A stretch of DNA of 64,000 nt from Rhodopirellula baltica SH 1 (GTDB lineage Bacteria > Planctomycetota > Planctomycetia > Pirellulales > Pirellulaceae), in the NCBI RefSeq assembly GCF_000196115.1, contig NC_005027.1, positions 5,824,001 through 5,888,000 of the forward strand. The letters are read 5' to 3'. This document shows positions 27,875-35,979 of this stretch, piece after piece. The position numbers and the translations under genes were made by a program. The notes below the pieces were generated by a model that worked only from the letters and a program-made list of their open reading frames with translations, was not told the origin of the DNA and did not search any database. Every line of letters begins with the position of its first letter. Position 1 is the first letter of the stretch.

Positions 27875-28197
27875 AGATACGTCTCAATCGTCCGCGGTGA
27901 TTTGTGCGCCCGGATGTTCTGGACGAGGACTCTACTGACCTTGCACACAGCCTGCTTCGACGCATCGTGTGGCGAAAATGCGGTGCCCATCATTGAACGG
28001 GGTGCTCATTTTGATCAGGATGGCGTCGGTCTGCAAGACGAGAGAGGGGGGACTGGTAGTTCTGAAGCGGTTTCGGGGTGTCTCGTGCAAGCGATCGCAT
28101 CCGAATCGCAGGTTTGTTCAACCCAAGCTAAAGCTAGAAATCTGTTCATTCGCAGAGCGACGTCAGCTGAGTTTGAACATCGAGGAGTATCTGCTAA
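27875..28197. other. Intergenic region between divergent hsdR and a zinc-ribbon membrane protein
   Basis: Presumably carries the promoter of the leftward restriction operon and that of the rightward gene at 28198. No clear operator repeat was seen. Reading frames here are antisense shadows. Confidence 0.5.
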
Positions 28198-28968
28198 ATG
28201 ACCAATTCCACGGCGGCCAGAATGCAATGTTCAACGTGCGGCAGAATTCTACGGTATCCAGTTTCCAAAGCCGGGGCGGTAGTCAAGTGTCCGAGGTGTT
28301 CGGATTTGCTGCGTCTTCGCAAACCGGATGCGTCGCCCCTAATTGCACCTGAACCAGACGTTGAACCTCAACCTGGCGTGAATCAAGGTTTGCAAACGAA
28401 CGAACCAGCCGATTGGGATGCTGAACCCATCGAGGGTCCCGCGGCGATCAGAGAATTCAAGGCATTCCTGGCGACTGTCTGGCCTGGGTGGATTATCGGC
28501 CTGGGACTTTTCGCGTGGCTGTACTTTTCTGTTGTGAACTCGCAAAACTTGCCGCTGTTTTGCTATCCCTCCATTGCACTTGCTGGTGTTGGTGGCACTG
28601 TTATTCTCTCGCGTCGTTCCGGCCCCCGAACAGCAAAATGGATCGGCATACCGATCACATTGGCTGCAGTGGTTGCTTGGGGGTATTTCGACACCTACGA
28701 AAGTACCTGGCACAACGAAAACGTCCGATTCACCGACACCTATTCAAGATGGGGAGGCAATCTTGTCTACCGAGATCTCGACATCTTCGAGAATGAGGCG
28801 AGACAGGGACTGCCAGTCTTTTCCGAGGAGGGACCAATGGCCGGGACCGGCCGACCACATGGTGAGTGGAAGGTGATGATCTGGAAACCAGATCTCCGTA
28901 GCGAGACACAATTTTATTGGTACGGAGAAGAGATCGACGAAGGGGAGTGGTACTTGCGCAATCGATAA
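28198..28968 (+). CDS. Zinc-ribbon membrane protein, unknown function
   Basis: 256 residues, ATG 28198 with GAGGAG upstream. Near the N-terminus two C-x2-C pairs (MQCSTCGR..., VKCPRCSD) form a zinc ribbon, followed by a proline-rich linker, three hydrophobic segments (about 95-165: WPGWIIGLGLFAWLYFSVV, LPLFCYPSIALAGVGGTVIL, WIGIPITLAAVVAWGYFDTY) and a polar C-terminal domain with repeated Gly/Trp motifs (GEWKVMIWKPD, YGEEIDEGEWYLRN) that suggest a MORN-like or beta-hairpin fold. Lies between the restriction operon and the mobile core, in the opposite direction. A membrane-anchored role is likely; linkage to the defence operon is speculative. Confidence 0.65.
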   Translation: MTNSTAARMQCSTCGRILRYPVSKAGAVVKCPRCSDLLRLRKPDASPLIAPEPDVEPQPGVNQGLQTNEPADWDAEPIEGPAAIREFKAFLATVWPGWIIGLGLFAWLYFSVVNSQNLPLFCYPSIALAGVGGTVILSRRSGPRTAKWIGIPITLAAVVAWGYFDTYESTWHNENVRFTDTYSRWGGNLVYRDLDIFENEARQGLPVFSEEGPMAGTGRPHGEWKVMIWKPDLRSETQFYWYGEEIDEGEWYLRNR

Positions 28969-29117
28969 GCCATTGAACAATTGGCTCGTTGCCGCTGTTT
29001 AGAAAAACGGTTTGGATCAGACCTTTCGTTTGCGTTAAATGTTGTGCCACGATCAGCTCTGCTTCTCGATCACACTGTTCGCCTGAAGAAGGGACGCTCT
29101 TTGTTCCGCTGCCTTGC

Positions 29118-29160
29118 CCGCTACAGCTCCGTTCTTTTGGGATTTCTGGAGCTGTAGCGG
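29118..29160. terminator. Perfect 13-bp hairpin between convergent genes
   Basis: CCGCTACAGCTCC (29118-29130) pairs with GGAGCTGTAGCGG (29148-29160) around a 17-nt loop. It sits between the stops of two convergent genes (28968 and 29194), which suggests a shared terminator, although neither side is followed by a strong T run. Confidence 0.55.
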
Positions 29161-29193
29161 TGTACTTCTTGGTTTTGCAAGTCGTGTGTCGAA

Positions 29194-29529
29194 CTAGCGA
29201 TCCATGTTTTTCAGTTGATCAAGCAAATCCAGGATGGCCTGTTTGCGTCGATCAACGACAGGTTCGCACGCGGAACATTTCCATTTGCCGGTGACGTAGA
29301 GGACGTCACATTCTCGACCGCATCGAGGGCAGCGACATTCTTGGTCCGCGGTGGAAATCTGGGAGACCATCCCGTGATCGTCCAACAAGAGCTGTTGCGA
29401 CTCAATGAGCAGGTTGATCGGAACGGTCTTGATCGACCAGATGTCAATCATCTGATCATCGATTTTGACCGAACCGACTGCCAGAGCAAGCAGCTTTCGC
29501 TGCAGATTTTGCTTTGAAACGTTACACAT
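29194..29529 (-). CDS. Small zinc-ribbon protein of island core
   Basis: 111 residues from ATG 29529, overlapping the stop of the ATPase gene by 8 bp. The C-terminal half carries C-x-C-x2-C...C-x2-C (CRCPRCGRECDVLY...KCSAC), a zinc ribbon, followed by a short helix. The N-terminal half is beta/alpha without known motif. Overlap with the primase-like ATPase suggests a shared role in island replication or regulation. No family recognised. Confidence 0.65.
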   Translation of the reverse strand: MCNVSKQNLQRKLLALAVGSVKIDDQMIDIWSIKTVPINLLIESQQLLLDDHGMVSQISTADQECRCPRCGRECDVLYVTGKWKCSACEPVVDRRKQAILDLLDQLKNMDR

Positions 29530-31126
29530 TGTTCGAGTCCTCCAAATTTGCATCGTCGAGAAGGTCGTTGACGTCCGGAGGTGAAGTACCGGAGTCCTCC
29601 CCGCCAACGCCGCAATGCTGCGGAGCTCGGGGTTCACCTCCATCGTCGACCTCCTGGATCGCGATGATCGTGCGGTGCTTGTTCGAGTACGTATCGAAGT
29701 CAACTTCGATCCCGGCTCGACGCATCACGGGAGCCAGACGCCTGAGCTCACCGCCAAGTGCCTTCGGTGTTGAAGGAATCAATCTTTTCTGTCCCGGGTC
29801 ATGCTCCGCTTGGCTTTCCAAAAGGTCCAGCCAATCGCTGATTTGCATCGGTTCAGGGTTCTGCTGCAAGCATTCACGAATCAGGCCGATCAAGGGCTTG
29901 TCGTCGACCAGTGCTTGATTGGTCGCCTGGATGTTTTGGCTGTAAAGCCTCATCCAGCCTCCCGGCTGCAATCCCATCTCTGTCTCGGCGGCGGTAGCAA
30001 ACTGTGCGAAATCAGCCATTCGAGGAAGCTCAGGGATAAACACAGAATCCAGATTGCGGAGGCCAGCGGAAAGTAGTTCCAGCAAGCCGCCGAAAATCGC
30101 CGGAGCATCACGTTCGAAGTCGGACCAAATTTCTTTCTCTGTCCGACGACTACCCTTTTGAATCGTCGGCAGAGTGATGGAGATCGTCCGGTCGGCGAGG
30201 TCTTCGCGTGATGCTACATTTTCAATGGCAGTCAGGATGATGGGGCGTTTCGACTCAAAGATCACCTCTTCGTCGTTGGCGTACAACGCACGCGTTGAAA
30301 AGCCTCCGCCCGTCGATAGACGACAAAGAGCATCCGACAACGATGTAGAGATGGAACTCAGGTTGTCGAACGCCACAACTCTTCCGTTGTTGGCGGCAAT
30401 CGCAAGGTCTTGGGTTGATTTCGGCGCGGCTCGGATTGGAGACCGGTTCGGATCGACCAATGATCGCAGCATACGTGCCGTCGTCGATTTGGCTGACCCT
30501 TGTTCTCCCGAGAGCATCAACACCGGGTATGGACCCGACGGATGCAATGCCATCATCAACCAAGAGATCATCAGGTAGAAGTCATCGTCTTGGATATTGA
30601 TGTATTTCCGAAGGAGATCGAGGTCAGTTCCGTCAGGAGTCGGCAGAGATTGCATCGCCGCAGGGCGAACAAAGTTTGCGGAGACTGACGGAACAAATCG
30701 AACGTCACTCGCTGTGACTTCGATTGCTTGCCAGCGATCGTTGCACAAGTCAATTAGGATCTTGGATTCGTTGCCAGCAACCCGGATCGCCGGGGTTCCT
30801 TCTTCACCCTCGAAAATTGCTTTGCCCTCGAGCGTGGAAATGGCAGAGCCAATGCTGTTTGGGTTGGCAACGCGTCCATACGTTTCGTAAAACCGCCGTC
30901 CAATCAATCGTTGGAACTGTCTTGATTTCAGCGAATGAGTTTCTTGGTGACTGTCAATGAGAATCGTCGCGTAGGCGTTTCCGTCGGAACCGCTGTTCCA
31001 AAGCTGGCAGTCTTTTTCAGCGAGTTTGACGAGCAGCGTTGCGTCGCTGCTGTCACGTTGGTCGCGGTTCGGGATTTCGGATTCGCCAGTTCGAACCGAA
31101 TTGAGTTCTGGGGTATTCACCGACAT
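29522..31126 (-). CDS. Primase-helicase-like AAA+/SF3 ATPase of island core
   Basis: 534 residues from ATG 31126, one-nucleotide overlap (TGATG) with the upstream DUF1580-like gene. Walker A at 207-214 (GEQGSAKS) and a candidate Walker B at 250-255 (VVAFDN) with hydrophobic context (AANNGRVVAFDNLSSI), followed by conserved-looking FESKRPIILTAIENV as a sensor. The N-terminal 190 residues are mixed and could hold a cryptic primase-like or regulatory domain. Such helicases copy phage satellites and integrative elements. The C-terminal tail is disordered (GTSPPDVNDLLDDAN). Confidence 0.75.
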   Translation of the reverse strand: MSVNTPELNSVRTGESEIPNRDQRDSSDATLLVKLAEKDCQLWNSGSDGNAYATILIDSHQETHSLKSRQFQRLIGRRFYETYGRVANPNSIGSAISTLEGKAIFEGEEGTPAIRVAGNESKILIDLCNDRWQAIEVTASDVRFVPSVSANFVRPAAMQSLPTPDGTDLDLLRKYINIQDDDFYLMISWLMMALHPSGPYPVLMLSGEQGSAKSTTARMLRSLVDPNRSPIRAAPKSTQDLAIAANNGRVVAFDNLSSISTSLSDALCRLSTGGGFSTRALYANDEEVIFESKRPIILTAIENVASREDLADRTISITLPTIQKGSRRTEKEIWSDFERDAPAIFGGLLELLSAGLRNLDSVFIPELPRMADFAQFATAAETEMGLQPGGWMRLYSQNIQATNQALVDDKPLIGLIRECLQQNPEPMQISDWLDLLESQAEHDPGQKRLIPSTPKALGGELRRLAPVMRRAGIEVDFDTYSNKHRTIIAIQEVDDGGEPRAPQHCGVGGEDSGTSPPDVNDLLDDANLEDSNNV

Positions 31127-31416
31127 CACAGTCCCTCCTGGCTGAGGGCTTGCATCGCGTTGTTGTGTGCGGTGGACAGATTGATTGGAGCGGGCCGGGG
31201 GCTCTCGCGATGCAAAGACTGTTGAGTGTTCGCTTCGATGTAGCGGCGAACAGCTTCGACGGAAGTCATTCGCCGACCGCCAATCATCCAGGATTCCAAC
31301 ACGTTGCCGTGCCTGTTGGGTTTCAAAGACCACCGCATGGCAGTGCTGGGATGGGTGCGATGGCCGGTCTCTTGCTCAATCGCATCGAGCAAAGGAAGAA
31401 GCTTTTCTGATTGCAT
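31126..31416 (-). CDS. DUF1580-like small DNA-binding (excisionase-like) protein
   Basis: 96 residues from ATG 31416 with AGGAG about 9 nt upstream. The N-terminus MQSEKLLPLLDAIEQETGHR is followed by HPSTAMRWSLKPNRHGNVLESWMIGGRRMTSVEAVRRYIEA, matching the planctomycete DUF1580 family, whose pattern (T..RW...G..G..LE.....GGRR.TS.EAL.R) resembles winged-helix excisionases. A likely directionality or regulatory factor for the adjacent integrase. Longer TTG-initiated readings exist but have no ribosome site. Confidence 0.75.
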   Translation of the reverse strand: MQSEKLLPLLDAIEQETGHRTHPSTAMRWSLKPNRHGNVLESWMIGGRRMTSVEAVRRYIEANTQQSLHRESPRPAPINLSTAHNNAMQALSQEGL

Positions 31417-31471
31417 GTTGTGCAACTCCTAGTGAAATACGGAATGTTCACTAGGATCAGAGCAAATTGGA

Positions 31472-32872
31472 TTAAGTCTCCGCGCTCTTCTGCGCTCTTC
31501 CGCGCTTTCGCGCGCTCTCCCAATCAGATTTTTCTTGGATAACCAGCGAAAGACGCTCGCATGCTTCGGATTTTACCCATAGTTTCTCGATGCGAAGGGG
31601 AATGAGCACCCTTCGAAAGTAGTTGTTGGTTCTGCTACTTAAACTATTCACTGCGGATTCAGACGGTTCTGCGTTTCGGCTACCCCAAACACGCCCTGCA
31701 AGTTGACTGACAAGAAGGCTATGCTCGTTCTCTTCGATCGATTCCGGCTCCGCGGAGAGTAAAGCATCAATCAGTGTTCGTGACATGCCAGGAGGTTTTG
31801 ATCCTTCGGGCATCTGTCTGCTCAGGAGTATTTCCTCAGCGACTTTTCGTCGTTCAGCATACGATTGCTCCCTAGGTATCTCGGTCGTTGGTTGTTCCTC
31901 TTCTTGCGGCCTGGGGAAGGCTGTAACACGCGTTTCCTTCGTGCCGTCAGCATTCGTATCCGCAAATAAGCTTTGCCCAGCTTGCTTATGAATCCCACCC
32001 TCTGGTTCAGCGAGAGTCAGAGAGGAAGTCAACGAACTAGATCTTGAAGTTTCGATTCGCTGGTTTGGTGTTTCGTCGTTGATCGCTGCCTCAATCTGTG
32101 AGACTTCCTTTTCGACCAACTCGCGTAGGTAGTGTCGAGCTGCCTTTAATATCCGCGGTGTGATTTTCCCGTCCAATGCGTATACCCAGTCCATCCAAAT
32201 GAACATCGCTTGCTTCGAAATTGGCGGTAGTTGTTCCGTGTCGAGGAAAGACTGCATCTTTTCTCTTTCGGTTTGATAGTAGTCGCGTCGCGTTTGCAAT
32301 TCCGCTTGGGTGCGATCGTCATTCGGGTGCTTCTTGAGATGCTCTGCAATGAGGCTCTCGCGGAGCTTCTCGAGTTCGCGCTCGAGACACTTGAATTCCG
32401 CTTTTTCACGTATCACTTCATCCGGGAACGTGAAGTGGAACGGAACTACCGGCGAGACACACCCCGCAGGAATGGCTTGCGAATCGGGCACAATGTCGTG
32501 TGCTAAATAGTCGCTTTCAAAGTCTGTGGCAAACTCCTGTGGTGACAGATGAATTGCTAGAGCGATTAGGTATTCGTCATCGGACAGGCCCGTTTCGACG
32601 CGTTCTTCGATTGGGGCATGGCTGAGCGTGCCTTTTTCGAGTAGTTCTCTCTCGCAAAGCTCTGAAACAACTTGGCGGAGAACACGTGGCTCCATCGCAC
32701 GTGCGAAAAGCTCTCTTGAAAAGAAGGGGGAATCCACGGCAGGCAAACTAGGAAAAGGTTCATGTTCGAGATCCACAACGGAATGTGAGACCACTGGTTC
32801 TTGCTCGGTGGCGCACCCCGGTCCCGGGGCAAAAATTTTTCCCGACGTGCTCTTGAGGGAACGAGTTACCAC
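31472..32872 (-). CDS. Hypothetical 466-aa protein of island core
   Basis: 466 residues from GTG 32872 (start uncertain). Acidic N-terminal 130 residues, a long helical and charged middle region (about 150-270: LERELEKLRESLIAEHLKKH, RRDYYQTEREKMQSFL) that may form coiled coils, a disordered Ser/Thr/Pro segment, and a helical C-terminus with a basic tail (ESARKRGRAQKSAE). No catalytic motif seen. It lies between the integrase and the DUF1580-like gene, a position held in other integrative elements by replication initiation or regulatory proteins, but I have no direct evidence for that. The coding 3' end contains a gcgctctt short-repeat tract. Confidence 0.6.
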   Translation of the reverse strand: MVTRSLKSTSGKIFAPGPGCATEQEPVVSHSVVDLEHEPFPSLPAVDSPFFSRELFARAMEPRVLRQVVSELCERELLEKGTLSHAPIEERVETGLSDDEYLIALAIHLSPQEFATDFESDYLAHDIVPDSQAIPAGCVSPVVPFHFTFPDEVIREKAEFKCLERELEKLRESLIAEHLKKHPNDDRTQAELQTRRDYYQTEREKMQSFLDTEQLPPISKQAMFIWMDWVYALDGKITPRILKAARHYLRELVEKEVSQIEAAINDETPNQRIETSRSSSLTSSLTLAEPEGGIHKQAGQSLFADTNADGTKETRVTAFPRPQEEEQPTTEIPREQSYAERRKVAEEILLSRQMPEGSKPPGMSRTLIDALLSAEPESIEENEHSLLVSQLAGRVWGSRNAEPSESAVNSLSSRTNNYFRRVLIPLRIEKLWVKSEACERLSLVIQEKSDWESARKRGRAQKSAET

Positions 32873-33036
32873 GAGATTTGGACGTTATCAGCACTGTCTG
32901 GGAAAGTGCGGCGTTGCAGTGTCTGCGGCGTCCGTAGTCAGATGCAATGTCTGCTGGTCTTTGCAAACCTTTTACCAAATCAGCCGCTCGTTTTGGAGCG
33001 GCGTTTGCATTCATCTGATCTTCGAATCAGAGGTTG

Positions 33037-34281
33037 CTAGCCAACCTTTCGAGCGATTTCGATCCCTTTGGCAATGTCACGTTCCGCGTAGATCTGCGTG
33101 ACATCAGCATTCTTGTGGCCGAGAACCACTTGAGCTCCCTCCAGTCCGAATTGTTGGCGAATCACCGTTCCGCGAGTGTGCCGCAGACGATTGGGGCTCC
33201 AGCGATGTTCCGACCGCCATACCTTGATTTCATCTGCAGTCAGGCCTTCGGGGCCAGGGAAGGCTTTGTCGCACGCATTGTGAATCGCACGCCGGTAGCT
33301 GTCAGTCGTGTATTCAATACCGGGGGACTTCTTCGACTTTTTGCCTCGCAGTCCACCTCGGTCGTATTTCCGGCCCCGCCGATTTCCACATGACTTGGGA
33401 GTCTTGCGTTTCGCGGCACGTTCTGCCCTTCGCTGTTCCACTGCATCAACGGGGCGGAACAGGCAATCGTCCTCGCCACGATCCAAGTACGGCTTGAGAA
33501 TCGATTGTGCTTGAGGACCAATGAAAAGAAGTCGGCTGTGCCCGTGCCACTGTGTTTTGTGTTCCGTGACGGTTGCCACCCAAACATCTTCGGAACGATC
33601 AATGCATCCAGGCGTGAGCTTGCAGATTTCGCCAGGCCGACAACCGATCAGCAATTGAACACGAACCATGTCCCTGACGACTGGCGTGAGCATTGGGAGA
33701 GTGGCTTCGACGACCGATTCCTCGACAGGAAGAACTGGTTCCGTATCCGGAGCCTCAGTGCGACCGCTCTTCAATCCTGGGATCAGACGCAGGGTTTCGA
33801 ACACCGATGCGGGAATCTTTCCTTCGGAAGCTGCCCATTTGAACATCCGGACGATGCGCTGCATGTGGTGATTGATGCCCGGCCTGGAAAGGCCATTGTC
33901 AATCATTGCTTGGCGAACCGCTTTGAACTGTTGAGGGCCAAAGTCAGCTGCAGACGAATTCGCGTACAACTGCTTCACCGGCTTCAACGCAGCCTTGATC
34001 CGATGAAGTTCGGATGACTTGCCGTCTCCGTAGTAGCTGCGAGCGTAGTTCACGTAATCCAGCATGATCATCGCGACGGTCAGCTCCTGGGATTCCAATC
34101 CGAAGTTCGGGCTTCGCCCACTCGCGAGATACTCTATGACGACTTGGTCGTAGGCGTACTTGGATGTCCGGCTGTTCCAGGGGCCGAGATAGTAGTCACG
34201 CCCGTTGATGGTGACTCGGGCTTGTCCGCTGGAGTGTTTGCGGTACTTCGGGACCGCACCTTTTGAATGAAGCATGAGCAT
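33037..34281 (-). CDS. int: Tyrosine recombinase (integrase) of the genomic island
   Basis: 414 residues from ATG 34281 (ATG 34275 also possible). It has the catalytic set of the tyrosine recombinase family: first Arg in LLIGCRPGEICKL, then H-x-x-R in NRLRHTRGT, His in VLGHKN and the Tyr in VTQIYAERD. A core-binding SAM-like N-domain precedes it. The gene begins 110 bp from the tRNA-Arg and reads away from it, as expected for integrases that use a tRNA attachment site. A lysine-rich loop (AKRKTPKSCGNRRGRKYDRG) interrupts the catalytic domain. Confidence 0.93.
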   Translation of the reverse strand: MLMLHSKGAVPKYRKHSSGQARVTINGRDYYLGPWNSRTSKYAYDQVVIEYLASGRSPNFGLESQELTVAMIMLDYVNYARSYYGDGKSSELHRIKAALKPVKQLYANSSAADFGPQQFKAVRQAMIDNGLSRPGINHHMQRIVRMFKWAASEGKIPASVFETLRLIPGLKSGRTEAPDTEPVLPVEESVVEATLPMLTPVVRDMVRVQLLIGCRPGEICKLTPGCIDRSEDVWVATVTEHKTQWHGHSRLLFIGPQAQSILKPYLDRGEDDCLFRPVDAVEQRRAERAAKRKTPKSCGNRRGRKYDRGGLRGKKSKKSPGIEYTTDSYRRAIHNACDKAFPGPEGLTADEIKVWRSEHRWSPNRLRHTRGTVIRQQFGLEGAQVVLGHKNADVTQIYAERDIAKGIEIARKVG

Positions 34282-34390
34282 CACTTTCAATACCTTGCGG
34301 GTATTTACCCACAAGAAGACTTGCAAAAGTGTGCTCTGCCAACAGCGGCAGGTAATCGTTTTATCAACGAATCACGGGGTTAAACGCCAA

Positions 34391-34464
34391 TACACCCGGC
34401 GGGGTTCGAACCCACAACCTTCGGCTTCGGAGGCCGACGCGCTATCCAATTGTGCCACGGGTGC
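34391..34464 (-). tRNA. tRNA-Arg (anticodon CCG), island target
   Basis: 74 nt on the minus strand, without encoded CCA. The acceptor arm GCACCCG pairs with CGGGTGT with one G-U; the anticodon loop reads CTCCGAA, giving anticodon CCG (codon CGG); the T arm GTGGG-TTCGAAC-CCCGC (one G-mismatch tolerated) is canonical. The 44 bp from 34391 to 34434 are repeated at 12348-12391, marking it as the integration site. Confidence 0.9.
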
Positions 34465-34567
34465 ATGGGAATGAGCGTAGCCCATTCACGAAAACCATTG
34501 TGACGGATCAAGACAGGTTGCGACAGATGACTGTCGGGGTGGCGCTCACGCGAGTTAGGGCTGTTGT

Positions 34568-35974
34568 TCAGGTTGAGTGGCGGCGGTGCTTTGGATGGTC
34601 AACCAAAGCGATGCGGATGTCGCAGACGTTGGTGCCAGTGGGGCCCGTCAGAAGCAAGCCGCCGACTTGCCGCAAGAAGCCGTGCGAATCGTTGCGTCGC
34701 ATGGCGTCGTGCACGTCGAGGCCGAGTTCCATGATTCGCCGATGAACGTCGCCATCGATCATCCCGCCCGCGGCGTCGCTGGGGCCGTCTTCACCGTCTG
34801 TGCCGCCCGACAGAATCGCGAGTCGTGACCATTGGTCGTCGGTCAGATTCAATTCCAGCAGTCGAGCGTAGGCGGCCAGGACGAGTTGTCCGTTGCGGCC
34901 TCCGACGCCCCGAATCGATGCGTCGGCGAGTGAGACGGTTGGTTCGCCACCACTCAAAAAGGCATCTTGCCGATGCACGGCTGGATCCGCTTGCAGCATC
35001 GTGAGGGTTAGGTCAGCCAAATGCCTGCCGACAGATTCCGCATCGCCTTCGGATTGACGATGGCAATGCATGACGTGGTTGTAGCCCAGGGCTTCCGCGG
35101 TGATTCCCGCTGCGTCGACGGCGACCGCGTTGTTGCCAAGCACGAAGGTGGAATGGTCGGTCGCGGCGATGGTGGACGCGGGGTGATCGGCGGCCTGCTT
35201 CAGGTGTTCGCGAACAACGTGTGGCAGTTGGTGATCAGGGTCAAAGCGGTCCAAAACGGCCAGTGCGTCCATCGCCGTGGAGGTATCGGGGACGGTCGGT
35301 CCGGATGCGATCAGGTCGAGTGGATCGCCGAGGACATCCGAGAGCACGAGGGTCAGAAACTGTCCGGCCCGGTTGGCTCGCAGAAGTCCACCGCCTTTGA
35401 CATCGCTGAGGTGTTTGCGGACGGTGTTGAGAGCCACGATGTCGGCGCCGTGCGAGCTGAGCCAACGTGTGACGGTCAGTTTGTCATCGAGCGAAATGCC
35501 GGGCGATGGACGACACAGGAGTGCACTGCCGCCACCCGAAATCAGGCCGATCACCAGGTCGCGAGGTCCGGCGTCGGCGACCAGTTGGAGGATCCGGTCA
35601 GTGCCTTCGATCGCGGCGACGGTCGGCTCGTTGACTCCCGCCGGTCGAGCTTCTTGGATCGTGATGCCGGGCAGGTCGCGGTGGCATCCTTGGGGCACGT
35701 TGACATGTCCGATGACGGGAAAGTCCAGGCCGCTATCGGTGGTCAAGTGGTTCCGAATGACTTCCGATATACCCGCCGCCATCGCTGCGGAGGCTTTGCC
35801 GGCGCCGACGACGACAAAGCGATCAAAGGAGTCTTTGCGAATCGAGTGGTCGGCGATCAGCATCGCGGTCTCATCAAATGAGACCGAGTCGATGATCAGC
35901 CGGTCTCCCAGGACCGCTTCGACGCCGTGCGCGAACATGGCTTGGGCGTCGCTTAACAGCGTTCCTGGAGCCAT
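34568..35974 (-). CDS. Glycerate 2-kinase, GckA/TtuD (MOFRL) family
   Basis: 468 residues from ATG 35974. Phosphorylates glycerate to 2-phosphoglycerate with ATP in hydroxypyruvate, serine or sugar-acid breakdown. Family features seen: VVGAGKASAAMAAG near the start, GLISGGGSALLCRPSPGISL (GGGSALL), KHLSDVKGGGLLR, LVLSDVLGDPLDLIASGPT, then the MOFRL part FLSGGEPTVSL..GRNGQLVLAAY and LSGGTDGEDGPSDAAGG. The stop lies 94 bp from the tRNA-Arg 5' end, and the start is 5 bp after the stop of the upstream thioredoxin-like gene, so the two are probably cotranscribed. A longer upstream start at 36031 is rejected because it overlaps. Confidence 0.93.
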   Translation of the reverse strand: MAPGTLLSDAQAMFAHGVEAVLGDRLIIDSVSFDETAMLIADHSIRKDSFDRFVVVGAGKASAAMAAGISEVIRNHLTTDSGLDFPVIGHVNVPQGCHRDLPGITIQEARPAGVNEPTVAAIEGTDRILQLVADAGPRDLVIGLISGGGSALLCRPSPGISLDDKLTVTRWLSSHGADIVALNTVRKHLSDVKGGGLLRANRAGQFLTLVLSDVLGDPLDLIASGPTVPDTSTAMDALAVLDRFDPDHQLPHVVREHLKQAADHPASTIAATDHSTFVLGNNAVAVDAAGITAEALGYNHVMHCHRQSEGDAESVGRHLADLTLTMLQADPAVHRQDAFLSGGEPTVSLADASIRGVGGRNGQLVLAAYARLLELNLTDDQWSRLAILSGGTDGEDGPSDAAGGMIDGDVHRRIMELGLDVHDAMRRNDSHGFLRQVGGLLLTGPTGTNVCDIRIALVDHPKHRRHST

Positions 35975-35979
35975 GGGGA

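Larger units (their letters stand above)
12348..34434. mobile_element. Integrative genomic island in tRNA-Arg(CCG), ~22 kb
   Basis: Bounded by 44-bp direct repeats (12348-12391 and 34391-34434), with the intact tRNA at the right end and a tyrosine recombinase gene 110 bp inside it, transcribed away from the tRNA. This is the classical layout of a tRNA-targeted island. Mobile core at the right (29.2-34.3 kb): integrase, 466-aa protein, DUF1580-like small protein, primase-helicase-like ATPase, zinc-ribbon protein. Cargo at the left and centre: type I restriction-modification plus STAND/repeat-protein operon, an M41-like protein and an internally duplicated exported protein. No capsid, terminase or conjugation genes were seen, so mobilisation may depend on helpers. 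Confidence 0.9.

Noticed and set aside
27068-28201. Long open frame on the plus strand opposite hsdR
   Set aside because: Antisense shadow: the minus strand carries clear hsdR motifs; the plus product has no recognisable domain and is leucine/phenylalanine-rich as expected for an antisense frame.
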